DNA of 64,000 bases from Rhyzopertha dominica (Eukaryota; Arthropoda; Insecta; Coleoptera; Bostrichidae), in NCBI GenBank assembly GCA_025024175.1, contig QCXZ01000137.1, positions 71,238,680-71,302,679 on the forward strand, read 5' to 3'. Below are positions 1 through 10,605 of the stretch, in pieces (the stretch's first letter is position 1; each line of letters begins with the position of its first letter). The notes beneath the pieces were generated by a model. The model saw only the letters and a list, made by a program, of their open reading frames with translations, made no database searches and was not told the origin of the DNA. The position numbers were made by a program, and so were the translations under genes.

Positions 1-799
1 CCTACACACTTTAGATCCCCGCTTCGCAATTTGTAAATTGCACCGACGCTATTTATAGCTAGTCCATTTCGGAAGGGTAGTTTAATTGTATACCTAAGAT
101 TGATTACCATCAACTGCAGTTGATACTGCGCTTGAACAGTATGTGTTCGATAATAATTCATTCACCCCAAATAGTTTGAGAGTGTTTAGGTATAGTTACA
201 AGAAAACCATTTTATCATAGTAGTGTGTGTTTGTGTTACTTACAAAACCTAAATAATTAAATTGAAAACGTGAAACAAGTTGTAATAATTTATAAACATA
301 TATTTCAAGGTAAGAAGCTTAATCGTGAAAACCCACAATCTTTAAGATTTGCCTATAAAACTATGGAATTCTTATCTTCTATATTACATTAATACTTGTT
401 AGAGGAGAGTTGCAGTTATAATCGAGAGGATTAAAATGAGTTTTGAAAGAATGCCATTATTTAAAAGTGATGAATTATAAAAGTGAATGGAAAGAAATTG
501 GAATGAACGCCTACTTTTATAGCATCAGGGTAAAATGATGAACAGAATCGTTTACGTTTCATCCTTAACTGACTATCCATTTTATGAAATATTGTTTTTC
601 TGCGACTGTCAGATGGAAAACCACAACCACAAAGCATAAGATGTGTTATTAAAATTATTTGCAACAGGTTGGTCATTTAAAATTTTGTATTTCTGTAAGA
701 ATATCTAAGGTATCAATTTTTGTGTTGCACAAATATTAAGCTACAACACGATGCAGTGTAACAATAAATGATTGTATAAAGAATAACTTTCATTNTTAA
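1..799. other. AT-rich intergenic DNA, nothing recognised
   Basis: I see no convincing coding sequence, RNA gene or repeat here. The short open frames show no family resemblance. Confidence 0.6.
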
Positions 800-801
800 T
801 A

Positions 802-2048
802 GGGGAGACCTTGGGGAGTTGAAACAATTTTGACGTTTTGCATCATACACAAAATACTACATAAATCGTATGAAATTAGTACCCATCGATAGTTAATTTC
901 TTAGACTCGCAGACGACTAACATAAAGAAAGTGCAAGTTTGAATTCTGCGGTAAAAAATCGACTTGAACTTAATAAGTCATACTGTTTCAACTCCCTTAT
1001 ACCGAGGTAAGTTGAAACAGGGATTGAGGTGAGTTGAAACAGATGATTTTAGGTTAGAATTAAGGGTTATAAGGTAGAAGCGACGATATAATTTAAACGA
1101 ATTTAATAAAATAAAGTTTTATAGATGAAACTTAGCATTTTTAATGATATTTTGTATTGAATTGAGAAAATCTTAATAGTTACCCAAGTATTACAAACCT
1201 TAAACAATCATTCTTGATTTTTGAGATAATCTCACAAATATGTATTATAAGAAAAATAGAAGATATAAAGAATATGAAAAAAATATTAATCCGTTAAACA
1301 ATTATGACAAACATAAGAATATTCGCCACCAGTGCAAGCTTCATGAGCCCAAGCTTTGCATTCCAGACATTGGACCCATTTTTCTCTGGCGGCTTTGCTA
1401 TTTGAATAGGGTTCAAAACAACAAATGCAAAAGCATTTTCCTTCTTCTTCTTCACTGTCTTCTGTAGAGGGATGTATAACTCGAAGCTGCATCACGGAGA
1501 CTTTTTTGTCGCAATGTTACTTCTGCTGCGAGATCGTACATATCGCGACTCAGCGTACCTCTACCAATCTTTCTTTTATAATTATATATAAAATGAACAA
1601 ATAACCTTACCATGTACACAGATCAGCCATACGAAACGTAAACGAGGTGAGTTGAAACAGTCTGTTTCAAATCTCCTCGGTATTAAAAACCAAGGTTCAT
1701 TTAATCAAAAGCAAGGAACAAGGCACATAAAAATCTGCTTTACCAACGCTGGAATTGAATCTACGTTAACGAGCTTTCGAACCATATATAACCCAAACCA
1801 AAATGCAAACGCATTTTCCAAATATAGGTATATTAAAAAGAACGTTGGATACTTACGTTTTTTTCAAATTTCGCGGGGTAGACTGAGAACCACACAAACG
1901 CGCACTTAGACCCGCGCACGCGTTACTTGGGACCCGTGGGCAGTGGCAAGCGGTTGAACTGTGATGTACCAGCTCGCTAACGGTTTTAAGTCCCGCGAAA
2001 TTAGCTATGTTTCAAATCACCTCTGTTTCAAAACACCTCGGTCTCCTC
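802..2048. mobile_element. Internally deleted pogo-type (Tc1/mariner superfamily) DNA transposon
   Basis: A TA dinucleotide lies on each side (800-801 and 2049-2050), as expected for Tc1/mariner-superfamily insertion. The ends are imperfect inverted repeats: GGGGAGACCT followed by a GAGTTGAAAC block on the left, and the complement of GAGGAGACCGAGG plus TTGAAAC on the right. The motif GAGGTGAGTTGAAACA or close variants recurs inside, direct or inverted, near 985-1045, 1645-1680 and 1995-2040, like subterminal transposase-binding sites. The interior holds two transposase scraps on the minus strand. Length is about 1.25 kb and no catalytic domain remains, so it is non-autonomous. Confidence 0.8.
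1286..1590 (-). pseudogene. Pogo-type transposase remnant: N-terminal HTH piece joined to C-terminal zinc finger
   Basis: On the minus strand the stretch from about 1590 to 1490 reads like the start of a pogo/jerky-type transposase (NYKRKIGRGTLS, then SLRDAAS), the usual N-terminal DNA-binding helix-turn-helix. From 1495 to 1286 a 69-residue frame encodes a PHD-like zinc finger with CICC, WVQCLECKAWAHEACT and CHNC, which is the C-terminal Cys/His cluster of many insect pogo transposases. The two pieces are in different frames and the whole DDE catalytic core between them is missing. This is the expected product of an internal deletion that turned an autonomous element into a non-autonomous one. 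Family assignment is by motif recognition only. Confidence 0.75.
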
Positions 2049-2050
2049 TA

Positions 2051-2370
2051 CTGTTTGATATGTCAAACAAATGCAATCGCAATCAGTACATGATACCATG
2101 ATAGACTGTATACACCAGAAAAGTTTAAAATTGCAATTTTGTCTTTATTGCATAGAAAACTTAATAATCAGTGGTAATATTGTGTTCTAAATAGAATTTA
2201 CTGAATAGATGAAATCATTGTCTACATTTATTGTGCACTAATGGAACATTTGGCCATGCTTTATTTATTTGTAAGTGGCATCCATAAAAAACTGGTAAAG
2301 CAAGCCAGTTTTCTCTTTCTAACACGTATATTTCGCTGTTGAAAGTAATGTGTACCGTTTATTTTGCAAA
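2051..2370. other. Short spacer between two transposons
   Basis: No feature seen. The last four bases before the retrotransposon (GGTT, 2371-2374) are the left copy of its target duplication. Confidence 0.6.
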
Positions 2371-2374
2371 GGTT

Positions 2375-2718
2375 TGTAACGATACCCCTCCTTTAAGGGT
2401 AGTGGTGTTCTAAAGGATCGGTCGGATAGAAGCACAATCCAAGCAAGGAAAGTAGCAAACGTTCCAAGTATTTTTTTATTGTTCTACACGCTGTAATACA
2501 AAAATACAAACAGCTCGCCGCACAGCAATAGTAATGCCAAGTAATTACATACCTGACACCAGGTAGGGTTTTATATTCAAAAGCATAAATACAAATCCTG
2601 TACCATGAGGCTGTCAGCGAGTAGAACGAATGTTTGACAGGAACCGTNAAACAAAAAATCCATGTTCATGGCACACTTCAGGCATTGTCGGAGGTAAACG
2701 CAACAAATTTACATCACA
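2375..2718 (-). repeat. 3' LTR of the gypsy element
   Basis: 344 bp, near-identical to 7562-7905. In element orientation it begins TGTGATG and ends GTTACA. It follows the polypurine tract, so it is the downstream LTR. Confidence 0.97.
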
Positions 2719-2738
2719 TCTGCCCCCGACTTTTTTTA
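2719..2738 (-). promoter_or_regulatory. Polypurine tract for plus-strand priming
   Basis: Directly upstream of the 3' LTR in element orientation the strand reads AAAAAAAGTCGGGGGCAGA, a purine-rich run in the position where RNase H-resistant RNA primes second-strand DNA synthesis. Confidence 0.8.
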
Positions 2739-2848
2739 GCGTAGAAGAAAACAACTAAATAGGGCGAAGGAAACTACTTCAGACAAGAAAAAAAATGTTT
2801 TCGAAAACGCTAACAAAAGTAAACTATTAAGAATATAAAGGCAATTAA

Positions 2849-5800
2849 TTACTGGTAATAATAGGGCTTCAAATGTGAAGCGTGAAACTGACCTCTTTCT
2901 GATCGGCCATCGTTATATTCCAAGATGTAGGTATGTAACCCTACTATTCTTTTTATCCTGTAAGGACCCTCATAGAGGAGCAATAACTTTTTTGTTTCCG
3001 AAGATAACACAGAGGAGACAGGATTGGATTTCAGGAGAACCAAATCGCCCACAGCAAAATTAAAATTGAAACGTGATTTACAACGACTAACTCGTTTGGA
3101 TGCGCGAGAGAGCAAGGACTCGCGAGCCAGAAAAATTTTTACGTGTGCATCCTGTTGAGACTCACAATCAGGAAGCTGCAAGATCTCAGGTATCAAGCGA
3201 GGAGGACACCTACCAGTCTGTAGCTCCCAAGGAGAATATCCCGTGGATTCATGTACTACAGAGTTTAGCACTTCACGAATCTTAGGTAACTCCCAAGCCC
3301 AGCGCTTTTGTTTACTATAACAAAATGCCCTGAAAAGACGGCCCAGCTCACGCATAGAGCGTTCAACAGGGTTAGCCTGAGGATGGCGAACTGAACAATA
3401 AATAATTTGCATATTAAGCGACTGACAAAATGTTTTCCACTCAAGCGAAGTAAACTGGGTGCCGTGATCGGACAAGATTCGACGCGGAGGAGCGAATTCT
3501 TTAAAAACTCCCTCCCTTAAACATGAAATAACTGACCTGGTATTTGCCTTTTTAAGAGGGAAAAGCCAAGTGTATTTGGAGAAACTATCAAGGATAACTA
3601 GTAGATAGACTACGCCCGCTCGAGAACGAGGCAGTGGGCCATAAAAATCAATGGACCAGAGATCACCGGTTCCCTCAGGTAGAATAGGCTGCAACATGGG
3701 CTTTGGATGAACTGTCGCCTTAGTTTTTTGGCATAAATCACACGACTTAAGAACCCTTTTAACGTCCCGGTGCATATTCTGCCACCAAACTTCGCGTCTC
3801 AACGCCGACCAAGTCTTATAGACACCAAAATGTCCAATCATTTCATGGAAGCCTGAAATAAACTCCTTAACTCTGGACAACGGCACANACAAAAGGCAGG
3901 GTTCATCCCCATTCCGTCTGCGAAAAAGAACACCCTTATAAAGGACGAATTTAGTTTCAAGAGCCATATTGTTTGGGTCGGCAATGTCTTGAATGATTCT
4001 ATTCAGTTTAGGGTCGTCCCGTTGATCGGTAGCAATGTTACGCAACAAGTACTTTAGGGAATCCGGCAACGTAAGAGAAAAAGTCAAGATCCGAAAACAC
4101 TTATCGCTCGGATATTCTAGCCGTACTGGGGCACGAGAAAGAATATCAGGGACTATATTTTCTTTTCCACTAATGTATCTAATTTCATAATCATATTCCT
4201 GGAGAGCAAGCACCCAACGAGTGATGCGAGGCGAAAGTAAACGACAAGTATTAAGATAAGAGCAAGCACGATGATCTGTGTACACATAAAAACGCGACCC
4301 TAAAAGATAGACTCTCCATTTGTTTAACGCCCATACCACAGCAAGCGTTTCCTTCTCCGATACACTATAAGAACGCTCACGATCTAGAAGAAGACGACTG
4401 GCAAAAGCAATGGTCTTTCTACAACCATCCACCATTTGATAAAGCTGAGCACCCAAACCAACATCAGACGCATCAGTCTGGACACAGAACGGTACCCCAT
4501 AAATAGGGCGCTGTAAAAGAATCTCACGACTAATGAGTTGCTTTAGGCTGTTGAAAGATTCCTCCTGCTTACTACCCCAAAACCACTTGACCTTTTTTCG
4601 GAGAAGATAAAACAACGGTTCTGATAAGGTAGCGAAGTGCTCATGAAAACCCCTGTCGTAATTACATAAACCCAAAAAAGCATGCAATTGTTTTCTGTTT
4701 TGTGGAACTGGGAAATCGAGCACAGCCCGAACACGACCCGGATCGGGCTTAAATCCCTCAGAGTTCAAGATATAACCCAAGAATTTCATTTCTGATTGCA
4801 GGAAATGACACTTATCTAGACGTAAGGTAAAACCTGCACTACTGAGCCTAGTCAAAACTTTATTTAAATGTTCAATGTGGTCCTCGAATGATTCTGAAAC
4901 GATGAGTAAATCGTCCACATAACATACAACAAAATCCCTGAACTCAGACCCCAGAATGATATCCATGGCACGAGTAAAAGAGGATATAGCGGTTTTTAAA
5001 CCAAACGGCAAGACCTTAAACCGGTAAGTCTTAGTATGATATATAAAACAAGTATACTGTTTATCTTGTTCGCGCAAAGGTATTTGCCAATACGAATGAG
5101 TTAAGTCGAGAGAAGTCATATATTTGATTTTGGGAGGTAAAGTATTAAGTATGTCTTCAATTGGCCGAGGAAGCTCGGAATCCGGGACCATTATACTGTT
5201 CAGACGGCGGGCGTCTAAATACACTCTAACCGAACCATCTTTTTTAACCGCGGTCACCAGAGGACTACAGTATGAAGAAGAGGCACACCGTTCAATGACA
5301 CCCCAGTCCAACATTCTTTTTATCTGTTCTTCAACCGCTTGACGATGAGCGATCGGAACTGAATAAGGTTTCTGAAGAAAAGGTTTATCTTCAGTTAGAT
5401 GTATTTCATGAAAATATTCAGTGGTTAATCCCGGTCTATCCGAAAACAGGCGAATATGATTACGAAGCAATTTGGTTAAGGCATCCCTCTGAGATTCGGT
5501 AAGATTAAGATTGTTCACCATATTTGTTATTTTCGGCGAAACAATATAGCCCTCCACTGTAGGTAAGTGGAAAGGTGTGATACCCCCGACATTAATAGCC
5601 CGCATAGCAGGTGGTGTAGGAGGAGAAAAAGCATGATTAAAAACAGTTTCTGGCATTCGAATTTCTCTGTTACCCACTTGTAAGAACAACTCGGCTGCAT
5701 TTAAATCGAGGTTAGCTCGATAGGTACGAAGAAAATCAGCTCCGAGGATAACGGGATAAACCAAGTCAGGTATATAGAAAAATTCAAACTGAAAAGTATA

Positions 5801-6064
5801 ATTGAGCATACTAAACGTCAAAAGTACCTGATGCGTAATCTTACGGCATTTATTTTTAAATGCCCCCGAGACACGTACTCCTGTAATAGGAAAAATGGGA
5901 AAATCAGATCCCACCAGGCAACTATTCCAAACTAAATCCGAAAAAGCACAAATTTGACTACCAGTATCCAAAAGTGCAGGAAAATCACAACTGTTGATTT
6001 TTAACAAAACTGTTGGGGAATGGTAGGATTCAGAAGAATGGGTAAACTCGCACTCCGCTAACAA
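2849..6064 (-). CDS. pol: Pol polyprotein: protease, reverse transcriptase, RNase H, integrase
   Basis: 1071 residues from the first ATG, the full expected length for a gypsy pol. The aspartic protease shows LLDTGSQ near residue 33. The reverse transcriptase shows YVDDLL near residues 381-386. RNase H carries QTDASDVGLG near 526 and YTDHRAC further on. Integrase has an H-x4-H / C-x2-C zinc domain near 735-775 (HEMIGHFG, CDLCQKTK), then D (SIDFYG), D (LSDHGTQF) and E (NPVERS) with 34 residues between the last two. A GPY/F-like EGPYRI lies near the end. The frame stays open upstream to about 6202, overlapping the end of gag in the -1 frame and including a CPAC pair, so translation probably starts by frameshift from gag rather than at the ATG. 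One codon contains an N (3887). Confidence 0.95.
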   Translation of the reverse strand: MLAECEFTHSSESYHSPTVLLKINSCDFPALLDTGSQICAFSDLVWNSCLVGSDFPIFPITGVRVSGAFKNKCRKITHQVLLTFSMLNYTFQFEFFYIPDLVYPVILGADFLRTYRANLDLNAAELFLQVGNREIRMPETVFNHAFSPPTPPAMRAINVGGITPFHLPTVEGYIVSPKITNMVNNLNLTESQRDALTKLLRNHIRLFSDRPGLTTEYFHEIHLTEDKPFLQKPYSVPIAHRQAVEEQIKRMLDWGVIERCASSSYCSPLVTAVKKDGSVRVYLDARRLNSIMVPDSELPRPIEDILNTLPPKIKYMTSLDLTHSYWQIPLREQDKQYTCFIYHTKTYRFKVLPFGLKTAISSFTRAMDIILGSEFRDFVVCYVDDLLIVSESFEDHIEHLNKVLTRLSSAGFTLRLDKCHFLQSEMKFLGYILNSEGFKPDPGRVRAVLDFPVPQNRKQLHAFLGLCNYDRGFHEHFATLSEPLFYLLRKKVKWFWGSKQEESFNSLKQLISREILLQRPIYGVPFCVQTDASDVGLGAQLYQMVDGCRKTIAFASRLLLDRERSYSVSEKETLAVVWALNKWRVYLLGSRFYVYTDHRACSYLNTCRLLSPRITRWVLALQEYDYEIRYISGKENIVPDILSRAPVRLEYPSDKCFRILTFSLTLPDSLKYLLRNIATDQRDDPKLNRIIQDIADPNNMALETKFVLYKGVLFRRRNGDEPCLLXVPLSRVKEFISGFHEMIGHFGVYKTWSALRREVWWQNMHRDVKRVLKSCDLCQKTKATVHPKPMLQPILPEGTGDLWSIDFYGPLPRSRAGVVYLLVILDSFSKYTWLFPLKKANTRSVISCLREGVFKEFAPPRRILSDHGTQFTSLEWKTFCQSLNMQIIYCSVRHPQANPVERSMRELGRLFRAFCYSKQKRWAWELPKIREVLNSVVHESTGYSPWELQTGRCPPRLIPEILQLPDCESQQDAHVKIFLARESLLSRASKRVSRCKSRFNFNFAVGDLVLLKSNPVSSVLSSETKKLLLLYEGPYRIKRIVGLHTYILEYNDGRSERGQFHASHLKPYYYQ

Positions 6065-6159
6065 ATCTTCTCTAGGATTATTAAAAATTTGAGAAACATT
6101 AAAAGTGGCCCTATTTGTGGAACTCGTCCGACTCGGTGAGCCTTTACAAGCCGGGCAAG

Positions 6160-6202
6160 TTAGTTTTCCGAACTGGGAAAATCTGACTCGGCTTCGAAAA
6201 GT
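6160..6202 (-). promoter_or_regulatory. Probable gag-pol -1 frameshift overlap
   Basis: The pol frame opens after a stop at about 6203-6205 while the gag frame runs to the TAA ending at 6160. Pol lies in the -1 frame relative to gag. Near the gag stop, TCGGAAAACTAA offers a weak slippery site (GGAAAAC), and TTTTCCC is another candidate. Neither is a perfect X XXY YYZ heptamer, so the slip site is inferred. Confidence 0.45.
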
Positions 6203-7527
6203 TCAGGCTGAGCCATAAAATTGACTGGCTTAACCTTGGGGGCTGTCCGATTGTTAGCTTGATAACTATTACCAGTATTATTTGGAAAACGTGTTACATT
6301 AGGTGGTCTATTCCCGGCACGATTATGAAGCTCTGTTGAATCCAAAAAGTTTGCTTCATAATGCTCTGCCAAACGAAGCCTATCTAAGGCGTCCTTGACC
6401 GTCTGCGTGCCTAAAAGAGCACAGGAAATTGTTGGCGGAAAGTGTCTGCTTACAGTCGCTATTAACTCTGAGTCGGAATAACCGGGTTCTAGATATCTAG
6501 ACGAAGCAACTTGCTTTAGAAAATAATCCACGTAACCCATTCCATCCCGTCTATCGTATTTGCCTATTTCGAGCTGAAGCTTAACTTTTGCTTGTTTAGT
6601 GAGACTCCAAAAGTGAGATAAAAATGAAGACTTTAAAGCTGTGAAATTAGGAAACGAATACAGCAGAGCGTCTGCCCAATACCTTGCCCTACCCTCAAAC
6701 AGCTCATGGCACCAAACAGCTAGAAACTCAAACGGCATATTATGCGCAATAATTACTTTTTCTAATTTGGTAATGAAATCCACCGGGTGCAGGTCACCGG
6801 AGTCATTAAAAACTGGCAAACATTTTTTTGCCATTGCTTGCGGCGAGTTTAACATATTAGTGCTACTACTACGTACAACCTCAACATGATCAATATTTGT
6901 TACATTTGAGCTTGGTATCTCGGTTTCATTAACATTTCCATTATTTAATGGTATATTACTTTTTACATTTACACGATCTAAATGCAAAGACTCTAAAGTA
7001 AGCTTTACGGCTTGATTGACTATCTCTTGTATATTTGCATCATTATATATATTTAAATCCGAAATTTTATAGCCCACTGGACCCTGACTACACGGTGGCG
7101 GTAGTCCATACTGTTTTGCTTCAAATAACCCACCTTGAGAAGATTGCCCACCTGGTAGTTCAGATTTTCCTAACAGTGTAGCAGACGAACACTTCTCCTG
7201 AAGCTGGGAAGAAAGCTGGCTTTGTTTCTTCTGCGCTAATAGTGCAGGATCTTCCTCTTCTCCTGAAGAGCTGTACCACCTTTCTTGATGTAAGTCTTTC
7301 ACATCCGGGCTACTGTCATTTATCGCCGGCAATGGAAACGCCGCGGCCTCAGCTTGTGCGGACATTGGGGAAGTTGGTCGTAGGTGTTTATGATCTTCAT
7401 CCCCTTCAGACTGTTCTGTTCTTAATTTGCTGTTACGTAGCGCACTCCTCGTAACAACTCCGGACGGCCGTGGCTGCCCCTGAACACTTCTGTAGTGTTG
7501 CGATGGCATTATGACGTTGTACTTCAA
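6160..7527 (-). CDS. gag: Gag-like structural protein
   Basis: 455 residues, first frame after the primer-binding site. The N-terminal 230 residues are low in conservation, acidic and Ser/Gln-rich. Residues of about 260-390 resemble the retrotransposon capsid (retrotrans_gag) region, with WCHELFEGRARYWAD, a helix-rich stretch and RLRLAEHYEANF. The tail is Asn/Pro-rich. No complete CCHC zinc knuckle is present before the stop at 6160. A lone Cys pair (CPAC) occurs just beyond, in the pol frame. Gag would form the particle that packages the element's RNA. It ends 95 bp before the pol ATG, but the pol frame overlaps it by about 43 bp. Intact, with no internal stops. Confidence 0.85.
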   Translation of the reverse strand: MKYNVIMPSQHYRSVQGQPRPSGVVTRSALRNSKLRTEQSEGDEDHKHLRPTSPMSAQAEAAAFPLPAINDSSPDVKDLHQERWYSSSGEEEDPALLAQKKQSQLSSQLQEKCSSATLLGKSELPGGQSSQGGLFEAKQYGLPPPCSQGPVGYKISDLNIYNDANIQEIVNQAVKLTLESLHLDRVNVKSNIPLNNGNVNETEIPSSNVTNIDHVEVVRSSSTNMLNSPQAMAKKCLPVFNDSGDLHPVDFITKLEKVIIAHNMPFEFLAVWCHELFEGRARYWADALLYSFPNFTALKSSFLSHFWSLTKQAKVKLQLEIGKYDRRDGMGYVDYFLKQVASSRYLEPGYSDSELIATVSRHFPPTISCALLGTQTVKDALDRLRLAEHYEANFLDSTELHNRAGNRPPNVTRFPNNTGNSYQANNRTAPKVKPVNFMAQPELFEAESDFPSSEN

Positions 7528-7539
7528 TATCCAACCTAT

Positions 7540-7557
7540 GCCACTGGTTGAGCGCCA
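7540..7557 (-). promoter_or_regulatory. tRNA primer-binding site
   Basis: Four bases after the 5' LTR, the element strand reads TGGCGCTCAACCAGTGGC. It starts with TGG, complementary to a tRNA CCA end. The TGGCGC.CAAC pattern resembles primer sites complementary to tRNA-Lys, but several positions differ, so the tRNA identity is tentative. Confidence 0.75.
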
Positions 7558-7561
7558 AAGA

Positions 7562-7905
7562 TGTAACGATACCCCTCCTTTAAGGGTAGTGGTGTTCTAA
7601 AGGATCGGTCGGATAGAAGCACAATCCAAGCAAGGAAAGTAGCAAACGTTCCAAGTATTTTTTTATTGTTCTACACGCTGTAATACAAAAATACAAACAG
7701 CTCGCCGCACAGCAATAGTAATGCCAAGTAATTACATACCTGACACCAGGTAGGGTTTTATATTCAAAAGCATAAATACAAATCCTGTACCATGAGGCTG
7801 TCAGCGAGTAGAACGAATGTTTGACAGGAACCGTCAAACAAAAAATCCATGTGCATGGCACACTTCAGGCATTGTCGGAGGTAAACGCAACAAATTTACA
7901 TCACA
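7562..7905 (-). repeat. 5' LTR of the gypsy element, with promoter and poly(A) signals
   Basis: 344 bp. In element orientation a TATAAAA box lies at about 7756-7762 and an AATAAA signal about 90 nt downstream at 7662-7667, giving an ordinary U3-R-U5 layout with transcription starting near 7725-7735. The TG...CA termini and GGTT flank are intact. Confidence 0.93.
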
Positions 7906-7909
7906 GGTT

Positions 7910-9985
7910 TAAGGATCGTGGAATACCCTAGGGATAATCATCAGCGTATAAGGCAAGCAAGCGTGCACAAGAGGTATTTAAAAAAATGTGCCAAACTTTA
8001 AAAAGTCCATGTTTTGATAAGAGAAAACCAGATAGAGGAAGCAAACTTCCAAGAACTGCAGCGATAGAAAGGAGTACAAGCACTGGGTCCACAGGATTGT
8101 CAGCCACGGGTCCAATTAGCAAGTAGCAAGTGTTTCACAACTATATCTAAATTTATTAACTGATGAAGCTTGCTTTACCAAGGACAGATGCTCCAATAGT
8201 TGCATCAGCCATAATGATAAAATCTATCAAAATGTTTCGCAATGCGTAATTTCCGAGTTACTGATAATTGCAAACGTTGCTATCGACATACAGAATGAAA
8301 TGTGACGGTGCACCTGGGCCGTGGATTGAAAAAGGAGGACTTATGATTTACCCAGTGGAACCCCTGTAGTCGTAAAACAGGAACACTTATGAGATGAGGT
8401 TAGGGGCCGCTTATTATTTGTTTTATTTAAATAATTATTAAATTAAAGTGTATGGACAATTTTCAACTAGGAGTTTATAAGCAAAAATTTACTACCACAA
8501 TGTCCTCTATAATCCTCTCAAGTTCAGAATCATTTGTTTAAACAACCTATAATTATTTATGCTTCATTACATTAAACGGCGCAGATACAGACTTTTTGAT
8601 TTTGATTAATAATCATTATTACCGCAGGTCATCGAAATAATTGTATAAAATCATTTAAACCGTGACAAATGGATGAGCCTTATCGACGTCAATTCCAAAC
8701 TGCCCTTCAACTTGTCACCCCGTTTTTTATTCACAACATAAAACCCTTAAACTAAGTGTATCGCATTGGACGTAATGTATTCGCATGAAACTCGACGGGA
8801 CACAAGCGATTCCATCCGGAATAAGAAATAAAACAGATATTTTTACAACGAGGGAATGGCTTATGTAAAATACTTTTCGGGTCGCCTTTACAGCAAAAAC
8901 AAAACCTTTGCAGAATGCGTCCCATGGTGTACATAAAAACAAAAGCAATCTGACGTATAGCAAGATATTACGGACAGCGGCTGTTTTCCAAAACGCACCA
9001 AGGTGAGCCCTCTGAATTCCACGTTTTGAAGTTCGCTTATAGTTGTTGGTTTTACTGTTCGATAATAAATTTAATGGCCAGTAAAGCCAATTGATGGTCT
9101 GTAAGACTCAGTTAAATGCTACTGTAAGTATCAATTTGCTCGTGGGAACGGACGTTAANTGAATAAATGCCTAAACATCATGTTTATAGTGTAAGTGCGG
9201 TTCTAAAGTTAACACTAATTGTTGAATGGAGAGAAATGGGGAAATTGGGACATTCAGTTTACCAGGAGCCTTCGAGTATTGGCAGTTAAATAAATTAATG
9301 AATCTCTAATTCTAATGGTTTTGGGAATATTGGGAGAAATCACGTCAACTAGAGAGCATCCAAAAATGATAGCTCTAAACTCTACAGATTTCTCCAAACC
9401 CCTGTCAAAGCAAAATTAGTATAACCGACATGAAGCAGCCATCCAGTACCCTAGATATTCCCGTATGGTTATGCATATACTATTTATAATACAGATATTC
9501 TGACTCCAGAATATTTTCAAAATGCACCCACCCATTTTCAAGGTGACAAATGATACTGTTTTCCTTTTGCACTTAGTTTACTAAATTGTCTATAGTCTCA
9601 ACAACTTCGCTGATATTTCCCATTAAAGAAAAATTCTTCAAAAATACGAATTGCAGAAAATGCAGCACACGTTTCTTCAATCTAAAAAAGGATGGAGAAA
9701 ATACAAACTGTAGATACTTTGTACAATAATCATTGGCAGCATGTGGGTACGGAAACTTTCACAGCCAAAGTCAGGTTGCATTCTTGATCTTTCAGGACTT
9801 CGTTGTGCTCCGACTTGGTTCTCACAGAAAGATTCACAACTTTGCAATTACCTCTTCCATTGCGATAATCAACGATATGAGCATACATGTATATGGAAAC
9901 TACTAAGACAATGGCCTGCCTTCTCCCCCCCCCCCTTCGTTCCGCATCGTAATTCAGTCCATTTCGAGCGTTGATCAAGTTGGTA
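7910..9985. other. Intergenic DNA, nothing recognised
   Basis: Two kilobases of AT-rich sequence with only short spurious frames. A 10-base run of C near 9927-9936 is the only conspicuous feature. Confidence 0.55.
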
Positions 9986-9991
9986 CCAAGA

Positions 9992-10536
9992 GATAACTAC
10001 ACTAAAGGTACTGATTCGATAGCGTCCTTAGTTCTGCGAGCGAATTCAAGGTCGTATGGGTTGCCGATAGATGGCGCCCTATGACGAGTGGATTAATTTT
10101 GAACAAGCTAAATGTGACACAGTTTCTTGTTTACTAAGTAATAACAATACTCGTAATGTAACTGTTTCAGCAAATCACAAACTAAAGTTCAAAAACAGTT
10201 ACAAGTTGACAGAACTGTAGGCACTTAATTTAACGTGCTCATGCAGGGCACATTAAAAGCTTATATTAAATACGCCTAGGTGATCACGACCTCTTACCAC
10301 ATGATCATTATACAGATACTATTTTTCCTTTTTCTGCTTTTATAGCCTCATAAATATCATTGCAACATTTTTTATATGAGAATAGCATCCAAATTGTATT
10401 ATATATAAAAATAATGAATAATTAAACCAACCCCAATCATGAATCATCTACCGGTCAAATTCGGAACCTTTATCTAAAGATAACCACTTTTCTGCATGAA
10501 AGATAGCAAAAATCTGTATCCTTAGTGGAGTTATCC
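9992..10536. mobile_element. Short TA-flanked inverted-repeat element, copy 1
   Basis: The left end contains GATAACTACACTAAAGG and the right end CCTTAGTGGAGTTATCCG followed by TA, an inverted pair shared with the larger element at 20360-22200. The interior left part (GCGAGCGAATTCAAG, then TTGCCGATAGATGGCG) matches 20418-20455. Coding capacity is absent. The terminal pattern and TA flank suggest a Tc1/mariner-type MITE. Confidence 0.6.
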
Positions 10537-10564
10537 GTATTTGTACCATGTTCTGTATTCCCGT

Positions 10565-10605
10565 CCTGATGATGCTTTTTACAAGAGCGGGCGAAACGTC
10601 TACCA
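10565..10605 (+). ncRNA. Decayed PLE-type hammerhead-like motif
   Basis: CTGATGA at about 10566 is followed 20 nt later by GAAACGTC, the core spacing of a hammerhead with a minimal ACGU helix III. Helix II is poorly paired and no helix I partner is clear, so this is probably a dead relic of a Penelope-like element end. Confidence 0.35.

Larger units (their letters stand above)
2375..7905 (-). mobile_element. Complete Ty3/gypsy LTR retrotransposon
   Basis: A 5.53-kb element on the minus strand. Two 344-bp LTRs with TG...CA ends flank an interior with a primer-binding site, gag, pol and a polypurine tract. The 4-bp target duplication GGTT is present at 2371-2374 and 7906-7909. Over their length the LTRs differ at one called base (T at 2666 against G at 7853) plus one N (2648), so the insertion is recent. 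Domain order in pol (protease, RT, RNase H, integrase) is that of Ty3/gypsy. No envelope frame is present. Both main frames are open, apart from an N in pol at 3887, so it could be autonomous. Confidence 0.97.
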
